DNA of 64,000 bases, taken from contig NC_134027.1 of NCBI RefSeq assembly GCF_964204645.1, positions 11,086,485-11,150,484 on the forward strand. Direction: 5' to 3'. Below are positions 46,166-59,135 of this stretch, piece by piece. This DNA is from Tubulanus polymorphus (Eukaryota; Nemertea; Palaeonemertea; Tubulaniformes; Tubulanidae). Both the position numbers and the translations under genes were made by a program. The stretch's first letter is position 1; every line of letters starts with the position of its first letter. The notes under the pieces are model-generated. The model saw only the letters and a program-made list of their open reading frames with translations, was not told the origin of the DNA and did not search any database.

Positions 46166-46249
46166 TACAGCGAATATTTCTAAGCTGTCATCTATCGATT
46201 GTGTTGATTATTGCGCAGCGACCTTGAGGGTTGAGCGCTTCCCAACAAG
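46166..46249. promoter_or_regulatory. Compact bidirectional promoter of FBXL and LONP2
   Basis: Only 84 bp separate the two start codons, so both 5' UTRs must be very short or the transcripts overlap here. The stretch TTGCGCAGCGACC is GC-richer than its surroundings. The LONP2 start has a fair context (AAGATGG). Confidence 0.65.
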
Positions 46250-49200
46250 ATGGCGGCCAGTATTACGATTCCTCGTAAATTACCTCTTCTAATCGTGGCT
46301 GACAACGTCTTATTGCCGGGTTCTACCATTCGTTTACCGATTAAACGTTTAAGCAAGTACGTCTTCATATTTTCGATACATAACGTTCGACTGTCATCTT
46401 TCACAGTACGTGAAATCATGAGAAAATACCGTTGAATTTTTCCAAGAACAGTGCACTCCAAAAATAAATAACGTACTATTTTTGGTAGCACAGGCTATAT
46501 TTACGCCGCCGCTAGCTACACTGGCTAGATTTACGACATTTCATTCTGATTGGCTAATCACTTTGTGCATATGATGCATGACTTATAAAATTCGAAGAAA
46601 GTGAAGAAATAGGTTTTCAGCATACGGATCGTCGGTCTGAATACCCGTCAGTCGTTATTACCAGTTCCCTTAGTCTGAATACGAGTCGTTGTTACGGTTC
46701 CCTACAACAGAAACAACGGCTAGGTACTAGACTACGGTTCCCTATAACCAGTTGTTTGTGGAATGACGGCTAGGTACTAGTTAGTCTAGTACCTAGCCGT
46801 TGTTCCTGAAACAACGTCTAGGGCGAAAGTGCTCATATAAGGTTAATTTTCGTCCCTCATTTTGAATGACGAGGCTTTGAGCGTCTATTTCACCCCTTAA
46901 AACACCACCAACTTACCTCAAACTGACTGTTCTGTAATCAGATGGTAGTTAACTATTGTTTGTGCATAAATTTGTAACCCTAAGTAGCTTTTGACGATCG
47001 TAGTAGCTCAAAACTTTTGACTAGTCGCCTCAAAAAACAGTTGAAGTGAAGCAACATAACAAATATGGCGGCTTTTCGTGGTGCATGATGGGAGTGTAAA
47101 TTACGGATTCGAACTTAAACTTGGTGCCAATGCAGATATTATTCTTGTTTCAAATTATTAAGGTTAAAATTGACCAAAATTTATGCGTTTTATCAACAAA
47201 AAATAACATTTAGAGTAATTTTTGAGAGACATATTGAATTTTCACATTTTATTAATTTAGTATGTATTGGAAATCCCGATAGTGGCAATCAATTCAAATC
47301 AAATCAATAAATTCTCCGGTTCGCGATTTAAATCATCAAAAAACTTATTATAAAACACGTTTTCAAAGTCAACAGGGTAACTAATTTATTTATTTTAGTA
47401 CAAAGGTTTGATTTGACACTAAAATCAGTTGTTGCATTGCAATTAACAGGAGTTAACCTCTATATGATACTTTAGCGTCAGACGTTGTACGGAACCGTAA
47501 CAACAACTGGTATTCAGACTAGGTACTAGTCGACTAATATATCGCTTGTCTTCCCACTTGAACACTGTGAGGCTTGTTGCAATATCTTGTTTTGTCACTT
47601 GAATTAGTGTCTCTTTTGGATACACCAATGTAGTCAGTGTTGTACAGAAATGGGGATGGGGAAACGGGGAATCCAGAGAAGCATTGTATGTTTGCCAACT
47701 TTGGAATCTTGATTGATGAGACTAGTAAACGAACAACCAAATTAAGTAGGTTATCTTATTTCAGTTTAAACCTCGTAAAAAGTCGACTACTCGGGCGAAA
47801 TACATTGAGCAGTACAATTATAGGTGTCATTCCTAAAGAACCGAATAAACATGTAAGCTTAAAAGTTAGTTGTTCATCGATAAAATTACACTATAAGATA
47901 TCGGTTAGCCTGAGCGAATATGTAATGACCATTTCTCGATATGTTGCAGGAAAATGGTGATGGAAATATCTTTCATAAGATCGGCACCGCAGCTGTTGTT
48001 GTCCAGGTTACAGGCACTAACTGGCCGACGCCGAACTACACAGTACTCATTACGGGAATCTGTAGATTCAAGATTGAGGAAATACTTCAAGAAATGCCGT
48101 ATCCAATTGCTATGGTTACACAGTTAGAACAGCTTGCGGTGGCAGATGAAATAGGTGTGTGCCCATCTTATCCCAAAGTGTTTCTTAAGAAGCAGATCAC
48201 CCCCTAGTCATTTGAAGAAATGCCTATCAATCTTATATTTTTCACTTAAAGATGAACAAATAAAGTTGGACCCAGAATTAGGTGTCGTTGCTGAAAATTT
48301 TCGTGAACAAGCCTTGAAATTGGTTGACATGTTAGACGTATCTATTCCTGTTGTAGCCAAATTGAAGGTAAAAAAAGGAAAAATGGAAGATAATGTATAA
48401 CGTAGTTAAAAGATTTTTCATATTGGGCCTAATTGTTTATTTTTTTTTGTAATTAAGTAGATTTTACTTATTTACTTCTTACAATAAGTATGAATATTTA
48501 TGAAAATTCCACATAAGAAACTGTTAGAAATCCAAATGGATAATCTTACACTGGGTCACAGCAGGCTACAGTTACTGAGGAAATCAAGGATTCCCTTGTG
48601 GCAAGCAAGGACCTGTCTGGGTCACTACACATGTAGTTCCCAGTCTTCCATGCATCAATTTCTTTTACATTTCATTAGGAAAATCGATTAATTTTTTCTC
48701 CCAAAGAAACTCCTGATCAATGAAAACTTTATGCACTGAGAGTAAAGAATTTGCTAGAATCTAAAAATCTAGCGAGTTCAAAGTTGATTGATAGCGAACT
48801 AATTTTGACTACGGTACATAAAACTGATTTCTGGTGGTATTATTTTTCAGAAAATGCTGGATGATATTCCAAATCACCAGTTACCGGATGTCTGCGCATC
48901 GATTGTGAAAGCATCAGTGACTGAAAGAATACAGATTCTCGACGCAATTGACCTGCGAGAAAGATACACTAAAGCGCTTCCATTACTTATGAGGCAAATC
49001 GAGGTAGTTAACAATCTCGCATCATTGCCTAATTTGAGGGTGAAATTAAGAAATGCAGGTATCTATGGACCTTCCAATGTTCACCAAGAGTGGTGACAAA
49101 ATGTCTTGCGGTGGACCCAAGGAGTCTTCTGCGAGACCCTCAAACCTCGAGGGCCAATTTAAATGTAAAGGAAAAAATTATGTCTTGACATATTTTTTTT

Positions 49201-52200
49201 GGACAAAATTGTGCCCTTTTCAATCAGGATTTAAAGATCCTGTTTGGAAAGGGCACAAGTTAGTCAAAAAGTTCTGCAAAACAGGCACAATTTTATTGGA
49301 AATTCTGAAAAAGGGTCACAAGGCACCTGCCAGAATTCCCTTAAGTTTTTTTCCATAAAAGTATTTAGTTATACCATTTTTTTCACTATCCACTCTGGAT
49401 AACTGGTATTTTTAGTCTGTTTTTGATTAAAGATGTCCTGGGTTAAATCTTAAACCATCTGAACACCGTTATTAAAAAGACTGGGAGAACGGTGATGAAA
49501 GTGTTGTACCATTATTAAAAAGACTGGAAGAACGGTGATGAAAGTGTTGATCGTCTGACATGATGGGTCCAGGGCTGCAGAATTTGCAATATCGTGTTAT
49601 ATCTAAATTAGATGATACACCAGAAAAAATCTTGAATATCCGAATTGAAATTACTTTCATCATTATTTTATTTCAGGGGATGAAACTTTTGCGAAATGCG
49701 AAAAGAAGCAGTTTCGAAATCATACCACGGCGCAAGGAAAATAATATACGCCGATTTTTAAAACAACGACCGAAGATGCATGGATATGATGATGACGATG
49801 AAAATGATGATGAAATCGATGAAATTCAAGAAATTGAGCAAAAGATAAAGTAAAAACAAGATTGACACAAATAACACGGTTGAAATAATCGTTTTTAAGC
49901 AGCTATTGTCGTCACTTTTCATCTGTTCATCCTTCCGTACAGTCTTGTTATTTTGGTTTATATATGTATATACCCGCGATCAAAAATTCGTAAAGACTTG
50001 TCTTTATGATACATCTACGATACAAATCAAGATGGCTGACGTGTGGCCATTGTTTGGCAGAATCAGCACTTTTGCATACTATTATTAAAGTTTTCATGGA
50101 AAATTTTGAAGAGGCTTTGATCAGTCCAGGGGATGAAGAATATTGATATTGTCAGATAGTAGTGCATTCCCGACCACTTCTGCTGTGGGCATGGTGTCCC
50201 TCGACTTGCATCGTTGCGAGCAAGATCAGGCCAATCAGAATCAAGGTCTGGCAGCGTTATTGCTAAAATAGACCTCCGTTGTCAAGTATACCATCAGTTT
50301 TTTCAGTGAGCATTGTTTCCCCAATCCCTGATAACATGTTTTTCAATCTCTTATAAGGTCAGTTAAAATGCCTGATAACGCAATGAAGACTGCTATGAAA
50401 GAATTTAAAAGACTGAAGACGATGCCATCACAAATGCCTGAGCACGCGATGTTAAGGTAAGAAGTTTGAAGATGTTTTCTAGTTCAGGACTACAGGTATT
50501 CATGTATTGGATGTTATCTAACAATGTATTGTTGAAAATTGCAGAAATTATTTGGAATTGATGGTCGATCTTCCGTGGGGTAAAAGCACTGAAGACCATC
50601 TGGATATTGAACAAGCAAGGTAAATTTTCATCTTAACGATACTGTTAAATTTCCAATGTTTTGGGCAGTTATTATGTTAATAGATTTTTATTGATTATTA
50701 ATCAAATTTCAGGACTGATTTAGACGATGATCATTTCGGTTTGGAGAAGTTAAAACGTAGGGTGTTGGAATTTCTGGCAGTTAAACAACTGAAGAACAGT
50801 TTGAAAGGTCCGATTTTATGTTTCGTCGGTCCACCTGGTGTAGGCAAAACAAGCGTCGGCCGTTCAGTGGCTAGAACTCTTGGTCGGCAGTTCCATAGGT
50901 ACAATATGATCCATATAGGCTCGTGTGCTTGCTGAGAAAAGCAGTGATTGTTGACTTTGTTTGATTATAGGATTGCTTTAGGAGGTGTTTATGACCAGTC
51001 GGATATTCGCGGACATCGTAGAACGTATATAGGCTCGATGCCCGGTCGTGTTATACAAGGTTTAAGGACGGTCGGAGTTAATAATCCTGTCTTCCTGCTG
51101 GATGAAGTCGACAAATTGGTAAATTCCATTGTACTAAACTACATTATCTTATCAACTATTATTTTCTTTAATGTATATTTCCATATATCATAGAAATGTC
51201 ATTAAATTGTATCCAGTGTGCTTTAGGCTATTGGATTGACATTTTCATTATCTTAACTACAGGGGTAGTGATAAAATATATCCATAGGCCTATCCGGTAA
51301 TTAACTTTTTCCTCGCTTGAAAGTGAATGTTCACTTACCCAGTTTAGGAGGTATCTAGCTTGTTCTGCTCGTATGAATGCTATGTCACCATTCTTCCAAT
51401 TTTTGATCGTTCGAACGCATGTGTTCAGATGTTCACCTGACAATAGGGTCTTACTAAAACTATCCACTACTAAAACGAAGACCAAAGATCTATGCCCCCC
51501 TGAAAATGTAATGGGGGGGGGCATATCTACATTTAATCGATTCCGACAGTGAGCCCAGAATTTAATATGCACGATGCGTAAAGATGATCAGTTCTCGGTG
51601 GTGCACAGGTCTTTGTTTTGATACCGTAGTGCATAATTTTAGTGATGCCGGTGCAAGCGATGTTGTTAAATCTATGCACTACTTATCGTGTGAAATCTTC
51701 AGGGGGTGCAAAGGTCTTTGTTTTCGTATTGCAAGTATTGCGTAGTGTGTAGGTCATTGGTCTTCATTTTAGTGATGCGTAGTTTCAGTAATGCACCCTG
51801 AGAGTGAGACCTTTCTATTCAAAATTGCAATTACAAATCGTTGACAACACCAGACAATTGCCACATTTTAAAAAAGTGACAGTTGAGAATGTTGATCTGT
51901 GAGACATGGTTCTGAGCTGATATTGACGGATACTATAATATTTTTCTATTATCAAAAACAGAGTCGTGGGCTACACGGTGATCCAGCTGCAGCTCTACTG
52001 GAAGTATTAGACCCAGAACAGAACCACAGCTTCACTGACCAGTATCCTTTGTAGTAGTCTAGTATCTAGTTGTTGTTCCCCGAACAACATCGAAATTTTA
52101 AATGAACCATTGTTTAAGTTTAGGTTATTGAAAATAATCCTATTTAAGATTTGTCCTTTTGCAAAGGGAAGTGCCACTTTTCATGGTGTAAAAATGAAAT

Positions 52201-54529
52201 CGAAATGCCCCTCAAAAATGCTTGGCACAGGCCTGGACTCTGGCTGTAGTGCAAACAACAGGGGGACTCAATTATTCCAGAATGCATTCTGCTCAATCTC
52301 GGGGATTTTCCTTCACGAGTCGGTAGCTATTTGAATGTCCCGTTCGATTTATCGCAAGTGTTATTCATCGCTACGGCGAATACGACGTCGACGATACCGC
52401 CGGCGTTGTTAGATCGGATGGAGGTGATCGAAATAATGGGATACACGCAGGAAGAGAAAGTTCACATCGCTTCTCGTTATCTCGTGCCGAAACAACTCGA
52501 AAAACACGGCCTCACATCGGAACATCTGGAAATACCCAATGAGATGATATTACAAATAAGTATGTACAAAAATGAGCCATACCTCTGTTTCTAACTCTAG
52601 TTAACGCTTTACCCAGCAATTATGTGCCGGTACTCAGAAAATCTTAGATTTTTATGAGTTAAATCATTGGACATGGACTGATTTTAACTCGTTACAATCT
52701 ATTGAAATGTTATACAAATGTATTTACTCTTTGAGTTACAGGGTGGCCAATGACTGACCTGGAAAACTCAGGGAATCAGAAAAATCTAGAAAAAAATTGG
52801 GGAAAACTCCGGGAATTTGACAAATTTTGCACAAAAAAACCTGGAAAACCTGGGATTTCGATGTGATTGACTGCTCGTTTCATTATTAGTATGAGATTCA
52901 TAGAATATGAATGAATTGTAACAAGAAATTTGTCGGATTCACTCTCAGGGAATTTTCTGTTATAACTTGGAAAAATCAGGGAAAACTCGGGGAACTTAGA
53001 AATCGGCTGAAAGTGGCCACCCTGTGAGAGAAAAATTCCACGTGAATCAAACTGTGATACTGGATCAGGATGATTTGTATTGTTGTTTTTAGTTTCTAAG
53101 CATACCCGTGAGGCTGGCGTTAGAGATCTCGAACGTCAGTTAGCTGCTGTCTGTCGGGCCGTTGCTGTGCGAGTTGCCAAAACGTCCAGTAAAAACCCTA
53201 AGTTAAGTGACATTGATGACGATGCTTCTGGTGATGATGCTGCTGCAATAACATCTGATCACCATCACAGCTTGCCATTGATAATTGATGAACCGATGCT
53301 AGATGAATTTTTGGGGGTATGTTTATTTCCATTAATGCAGGTATCAATCAGCAGCCTGGACTCGGATATTCAACACTTAGGCCTAGTTACCATTCTTTTG
53401 ACCTTTATCATCCAAACTTAATATGTACTGTATTTAGGACCTCTAAAGTCATTTTTCATTGAAATTGAACTAACAGATGGAAAATGGTTTGTCTGGAACA
53501 TCTGAAGTCGTTCCAGGCTGCTTATTGATAAATGCAATCTAAGATTCAGAAATAGGAAAAGATTTTTCAATCAAAATATTTGCTTGATGAATATCTTTTC
53601 AGTGCAGGAAATATGAAATTGATACAGTGGGTAGACTGAATCAACCGGGTGTTTGTATTGGTCTTGCTTGGACATCATTCGGCGGTGAGATTATGTATAT
53701 CGAAGCTTCTCGAATGGATGGAGAAGGCAAAGTGAAATTCACCGGAAAGTTGGGTGACGTGATGAAAGAGTCGGCTTCGTTAGCGCTGAGTTGGGTGCGC
53801 AGTAACGCTAGACTGGTAAATTGATCGTCAAAGTTAGATGTTTTCCTTCATTATATTTTCGATGAATATTGTTTAGTATTCTTTGATATGTTCTACATTT
53901 CAGCTTTATATTCAAGATGCGTCGCAGCTGATGAAAACAGATCTCCACATTCACTTCCCAGCCGGAGCGGTCCCGAAAGATGGCCCGTCCGCCGGAGTTG
54001 CCATAGTTACTGTATTAGTGTCTTTGTTTACGGGACAATGCGTACGCTCCGATACGGCTATGACGGGTGAAATAACGTTACGCGGTTTAGTGTTACCCGT
54101 TGGTGGAATAAAGGAGAAGGTTTTAGCGGCTTACAGAACCGGAATTCACCGAGTTATTTTACCGAAGAAAAACAAAAAAGACCTCTGGGAAATCCCGCAA
54201 TATGTTCAGGTAAACTTGTCAGTATTCAGTGAAGTCCATTATAATGCCATCCTTTTTAATGCCATCGCTGACTTAACGCCAACATTTTTCTTGGTGTTTT
54301 CTTTTTGTTATTCTTGGTCCCAAAAGTGGCAATATAAAGGACGTTTCGTGTATTGCTTTCCAATTGTATGTATTGCTCTCTTCTGATGCTATCACATTTA
54401 TGATTTCAGGATAAAATGAAATTCGTATTCGCAAGTTGTTTGGAAGATGTGTTGGATGCAGCATTTGATGGAGGCTTTCCTCCAATGATGCCGGAAAAGT
54501 TAAATTCACTCGTAACCAGCAAATTGTGA
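46250..54529 (+). CDS. LONP2: Lon protease homolog 2, peroxisomal
   Basis: Sixteen exons join in phase: 46250-46356, 47765-47852, 47950-48154, 48252-48367, 48851-49003, 49677-49849, 50358-50456, 50545-50619, 50713-50898, 50971-51118, 51962-52041, 52327-52559, 53093-53316, 53603-53815, 53904-54209 and 54410-54529. They give 841 residues, against about 852 in human. Domains: N-terminal LON substrate-binding domain (1 to about 215, [29 protein letters not shown]); an acidic loop in exon 6; AAA+ with Walker A GPPGVGKT at 378-385 and Walker B FLLDEVDK; and a C-terminal serine protease domain with Ser729 in KDGPSAG and Lys772 in GGIKEK, the Ser-Lys catalytic pair. The protein ends in SKL, the type 1 peroxisomal targeting signal, which separates it from mitochondrial LONP1. 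It degrades damaged matrix proteins and supports PTS2 processing. It is tail-to-tail with CCDC113. Confidence 0.98.
46751..46803. repeat. Palindromic repeat around ACGGCTAGGTACTAG
   Basis: ACGGCTAGGTACTAG and CTAGTACCTAGCCGT face each other across a TTAGT centre. Related blocks with GGTTCCCTA occur upstream (46680-46745) and, inverted, at about 47480-47540, all in LONP2 intron 1. Another partial copy lies near 52050-52095. Confidence 0.65.
49468..49551. repeat. Tandem duplication, 43-bp unit
   Basis: ATTAAAAAGACTGGGAGAAC at 49471 recurs 43 bases later with one change (GGAAGAAC). Both copies continue GGTGATGAAAGTGTTG. It lies in the LONP2 intron before exon 6. Confidence 0.8.
52739..53024. 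mobile_element. hAT-like MITE with CAGGGTGGCCA ends
   Basis: The ends CAGGGTGGCCA and TGGCCACCCTG are inverted. The interior has repeated AAAACTCAGGGAATC and AAAACTCGGGGAA blocks, typical of a family found across animal genomes. A fragment of the same family is at about 17022-17082. It lies in the LONP2 intron before exon 13. No exact target duplication was seen. Confidence 0.7.
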
Positions 54530-55502
54530 AATGAATGTTCAGTTATAACTCTTTATAATACCAGCCATCAAATGTGACTCAACCGTCAATAGGCAAGTCT
54601 CCTCCAGGTGTAGGTGCGCGAAGCTGCTGCAAATGTATTCTGATCGTATCTGCTTATGTTGTATTTCTGAGCTCGTTACCCTAGAATTATAAATCGGTTA
54701 CCTGGCTAATTCAAAATCTAAGAAAATACCAATCGTCAACCTCTGAAATACCTTACCTTACTTCATCAAATGGGCCAAAACAATCCAGTTTATTGTAGAA
54801 TTGTTCTAATTTAATTTTGTTGTATCAAATATTTCCTATGATGTCTATATAGCAAGTGTGCAGCATTATAATGGGCTATAACAGTAGACTGCCAGACTTG
54901 CGTCTTGCAGGACGAATCAATTTTCTCATGTGGGAATGTGAATTGCAGTGGCAGTCCATTTAGAAACTTTATCCGGAGCTTGTGATATTCATAGGCTCAC
55001 CAATCGGAGTGTAGTGAACATGCATTCAGATGCAAGATGATCTCAGAACGTTAGTGCGACAAATGCAACTTAAAACTTTCTGTGAACAGCTTCTTCTTTC
55101 CCTGGATAGAAAGCAAGTGTAAGGCAATTTGGTGGTACTATAATGAGCTTGGACGTGAATACCCGTCAGTTTGTTGATTTAGTTTATCATTATGGTGCTT
55201 TATCTAATTTTACCATTGCATTAATAAGCTATGGCAGTATGTGATCTCCTTAAGTAGCCATCATACTGTGAGATCTAAAGCTTACCTTCAAATGATGGGG
55301 AAGGATAAAAGAAAATATACATTTTACTTTGAATGCGATTACGGAAGATTTATTTACAATTTTACAAAAAAAAAAATTATCACAGAACAGAAATTGTATA
55401 CATAATTTATTCGATCATCAAAAACAATGTAAATAAGACAAATAAACGTTGATTAATTCACGCGCTATGTAACTGTTGGTTTGTATTGGACGGACGACGT
55501 TG
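54530..55502. other. 3' region between convergent LONP2 and CCDC113
   Basis: No gene was recognised. For CCDC113 a minus-strand AATAAA (TTTATT at 55406-55411) lies about 95 bases past its stop codon, a good polyadenylation signal. No clear LONP2 signal was found near its stop. Confidence 0.6.
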
Positions 55503-58500
55503 TTATGACCATTGTTGGAAGCCACCTCCGGCAGATGTGGCCATTCTCATTTGGCCCCAAGTCTTTTTGTGTGTCTTCAGCGCCATCTATAAGTGGAGAG
55601 AGACAAAAGAATTGATGCAGTTGTAAAGATTGAAGGAACAAACCAAAGGCGAATTTATCATCCCAATCAAAATGGAAACTGACTTAAATCAATAAGGCTT
55701 TACTCTGCAGTCAACCCTCGATATACCCCCCTCCCATATACCCATACTCCCGTATATCGGGGGGCTGACTGTATTTAAAGTTTGTGGATGATGCCATATT
55801 GAATTGACCGATCACCAGAACTGGACCAAACTATGGTGGAGCCTTGTTACAACAGACTTCAGGGACCAGAAAAATGTTCAGTTGGTTCGTTATATACAGT
55901 ATGACAATATCAAAATTGTCCTATTCTGGACAAAATTCTAGGTTTGTAATAACCGAAAAAATCGTTTTATCCCAGGTCGTTATGACGAGGCCCCAAACGA
56001 ATCACAGACTTAAAGTTTCAGAGTTATTGAAAATATGTAATCCTTACGCAGGCTATTTCAACTTTTCGTTCCCAACTTTTGACTTTCTTCTGTATTTCGT
56101 ATAAGTCGGCCTTCTCTTGTACATATTCCATCACTTCCGGTACGCGATAGTCTGCTAACTGTTGACGTAATTTGCGGTTTATCTTTTCAGCTTTCGTTCT
56201 TTCCTGCATACGAGAAAAGTAGTGGCTTTCTCAATCTAAGTCAGCTCGTTATTGGCTACAGCATTCATATCGATAACCTTTACTAGCATATGCTTTTCAT
56301 TTCTAATCGAAAACTACAAACCTCCTCAACTTGATCTGTTTCTGCATCAATTCGTGATGATAATTCATTACGCGATTCGATATCAGCTTTCAGACGATTC
56401 GATTCCATTGTCAATAAATGTAACTTTTTCTGAAATTTTTAAATCACAACTTTCAGATTTACCATTCATCCACCCCCTCAGATATACAACCCACCATCAT
56501 TCTTATAAGTTCTAGATACCAGATACAGCCGAAGTCTGTTATAACCCCAATCTTTTTAACGCCAGTTCTCACTTTATGCCACCATTTTTCACAGAACAAA
56601 TTTGCTCAATATAGCTCAAATTCAATGAAAATATTCTTTACAGCGCCATGTTTTTCGTTCGTCCCGATGGTGGCATTATGAAGGACTTTTACTGCATTTC
56701 GCATTGTTCAGGGCCCATCTCAAGACTGGGTGAAAATGAACTTACAAATGGACTACAGCCAGGAATTCGATTATACATGGTAAATGCTTGAGGGGTGAAT
56801 CCAAAGTACAGAATGATACCTGAATCACAACTAGTCCGTAACTCACAGATTACCTACCTTGTACATATTGAGAACCTGAAGCGTGTTTCCGGCCATCAAT
56901 TTCAGTCGTAATAAATCCTGATTTCTTTCGTCGATTTTCTCCAGATACTGACTGTTCTCGATTTTCAACTGATTAAAGTCGACTTCATGTAAAACTTCGC
57001 CCATTTCTTCTTTCTGCAATTGTTCGAAACGATTTCCAATTTTGGTAAAATCTTCAAGAGGTAGGTACACGTGTAATGTACCTGTTTTTTGAATGATCGG
57101 ATTTAGGCCTACCTGTTTCAACTGCATATGCAGTTTTTTCTTTTGAACTTTCAGAGTTGAATTTTTCAGACGCAATTTTTCGATGAGCGTGTCCTGTAAT
57201 GAATAAATGCTCACATTTCAATTAACGATTTTAGATATAAAAACACAAGCGTTTGCAATAGCAAATATATTTATAAATCCAAAATAAGACATGATTTTGG
57301 AGAGGAACATAAGAGTTCTTAGCCCTTTCGCTGCAAACACCCACTAATCTACACACCCTAATAGCCTAAAGCGTTGCAATTTTGCAGCATGACTGTTACC
57401 ACAACCACACTACAGTGAAATTTTCTAAATCTTTTCCAGCAATAAGGCGTATTGGGGAAACTGTCAGCATTGAAAGGGTTAATCAAATACTGCTAACAAT
57501 TCATGCTTAATTTCTTTAACTCTTTTATGGTAAGTTAATTATGTAATTTATGGTAAGTTAATTATGTAAAGAGGCTCCGAGACCATGATCAACCAAACAA
57601 CACATTCTGTAACTCACCCGCGATCGTAATTTATCCTCGAAATAACGCACAACTCGTTCAGCGATGACCTTCGCTGTTCGAGCATTGACGGCTCCTTTCA
57701 CGATGTCTCTTTCGAATTCATACGACGATTTCTTAGTTTCTGCTAGACGCATGTCACTTTCTTCCATTATTGCCTAACAACGAAGGAAAAGATGAAATAG
57801 GTAAGATCCCCATTGAGATTTATCTCATTAATATTGATCTATTATAGGCTGATCCAGATACTATTCAGGGGTGGACCACAATCGATAGGGTATTACTCAG
57901 ATATAGGATGCAGGGAAATCATACTACGTAGTTTTGCATAATCCATTTGTTTGTTTGGCTTAACTTGTTGTTTGCTTGGATCTTAGTTTCCCAAGACTAA
58001 CCCTATTGGATTATTCATTTAACCTCACGACGGCACGGCCTTTGAAGTGTTGCCTGCACACACTGTAAGCAGCCAGCAGGATTCGAACCCCACATTTACG
58101 GCACTGTTTTCATATTGGAGGACCTCAATTTTCTCAAAGGAATTTCAGAAGGATAGACCACGCCTGTAAATCAGTTTAAACACCCACCCGGTACGTATCT
58201 AAAACTTTTTCCGAATCTTCTTTCAATTTTTCGATATCTTCCCGAAGCTCCTCGATTTCACGTTGAGCAATGTCGCATTTTTGTTCGGCCGACAATCGGA
58301 GACTTTTATCCATATTGCTGCTTCTGCTCTTGGATCGCTTTCTGCCGACCGCGCGTACATTTTCCATTGTTGAAAGCGACGGCGTCGTGGTGACATGAGT
58401 TTGAAATCCGGTCAGGTCTTTCGGCTCGACGCGTTTCAGATATTTCTCAAACATTTGTGTCTCCGCTGCGAGGACTTCATTTGCCCGACTGAAATTAGAA

Positions 58501-59135
58501 GAACAGATTGATTGTACAGTCGTCATATTGGTCTATTGCTGATTGGGTCACCTATCCACTGTGTGGCGCTGGTGTTATTAAAGAATAGTGTTATGGTTAG
58601 GTTATGTACATAGCCATTAGGGATATCTAGAGCGTAGTCGCTCCCCCAATATTCACCCCTCTATATGCCAGAGATTTTTTCTGAGAGTAAGAAAGCAACA
58701 TCTGTATTTCTCTGGCGCTGACCCTTCTTCCTGATTTCATGCCGTAAACCTGCGCACTCGCTGACTCGGGCTAGCGTGGCAGGGTTTCGTGTCGTGGCTG
58801 AGTCAAGTGATGCAATCAGGTTCGAATCCTTGCCGGGCAGGTTTATTTGCCAATAACAATCAGAGACTCAAACCCAGAGATAAGATAGAGAAAAGAATCA
58901 ATAAAAAAATAGACTGAATTTTTGTTGACTCCTCGACTGATTGATGATAATTTGATTTATTTTGGTCTATGGGTCGGAATAAGAACAAAGGATTTTTCTT
59001 CATTTGCTATGTGTATACTTACACAGTTTCCTCGAGTAGAGTGTATAATTGTTCATCGGTAAGATCTTGAAGAGGGTCATCTTGAAGTTCATTAGTGCTC
59101 GTATCGACGCTCAGCGTTTCAGACTCGGCCGCCAT
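55503..59135 (-). CDS. CCDC113: Coiled-coil domain-containing protein 113 (CFAP263)
   Basis: Eight exons on the minus strand join in phase: 59135-59023, 58488-58188, 57773-57618, 57193-57113, 57013-56858, 56429-56322, 56203-56048 and 55586-55503. They give 384 residues, against 377 in human. Family signatures: AAETQMFEKYLKRVEPKDL, GRKRSKSRSSNMDKSLRLSA, SSYEFERDIVKGAVNARTAK, EKLRLKNSTLKVQKKKLHM, EEMGEVLHEVDFNQLKIEN, LMAGNTLQVLNMYK and VKSWERKVEIA. Most of the protein from about residue 110 is predicted coiled coil. CCDC113 works with CCDC96 as an axonemal bridge between radial spokes and the nexin-dynein regulatory complex, so it implies motile cilia. Four of the interior introns fall between codons. 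Head-to-head with CSNK2A. Confidence 0.95.
57319..57482. mobile_element. Short TTAA-ended MITE in CCDC113 intron
   Basis: The left end is TTAGCCCTTTCGCTG and the right end CATTGAAAGGGTTAA. The ends resemble the piggyBac-like family but the 130-bp interior is different and lacks the CGCGGTG palindromes. It may be a sister family. Confidence 0.55.
58766..58841 (+). mobile_element. tRNA-derived SINE head
   Basis: It contains GGCTAGCGTGGCAGGG (A-box-like) and GGTTCGAATCCTTGCC (B box), matching the copies at 29384 and 29592. It lies in CCDC113 intron 1. Confidence 0.7.

Noticed and set aside
46192-46491. 99-codon minus-strand ORF over LONP2 exon 1
   Set aside because: Antisense shadow of LONP2 exon 1; the real minus-strand gene starts at 46165 in another frame.
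49054-49358. 101-codon ORF after LONP2 exon 5
   Set aside because: Intron read-through: the family joins RQIE directly to [10 protein letters not shown] at 49677.
58076-58105. GGATTCGAACCCC, a tRNA B-box-like sequence
   Set aside because: No matching A box or cloverleaf; too short to call a tRNA or SINE.
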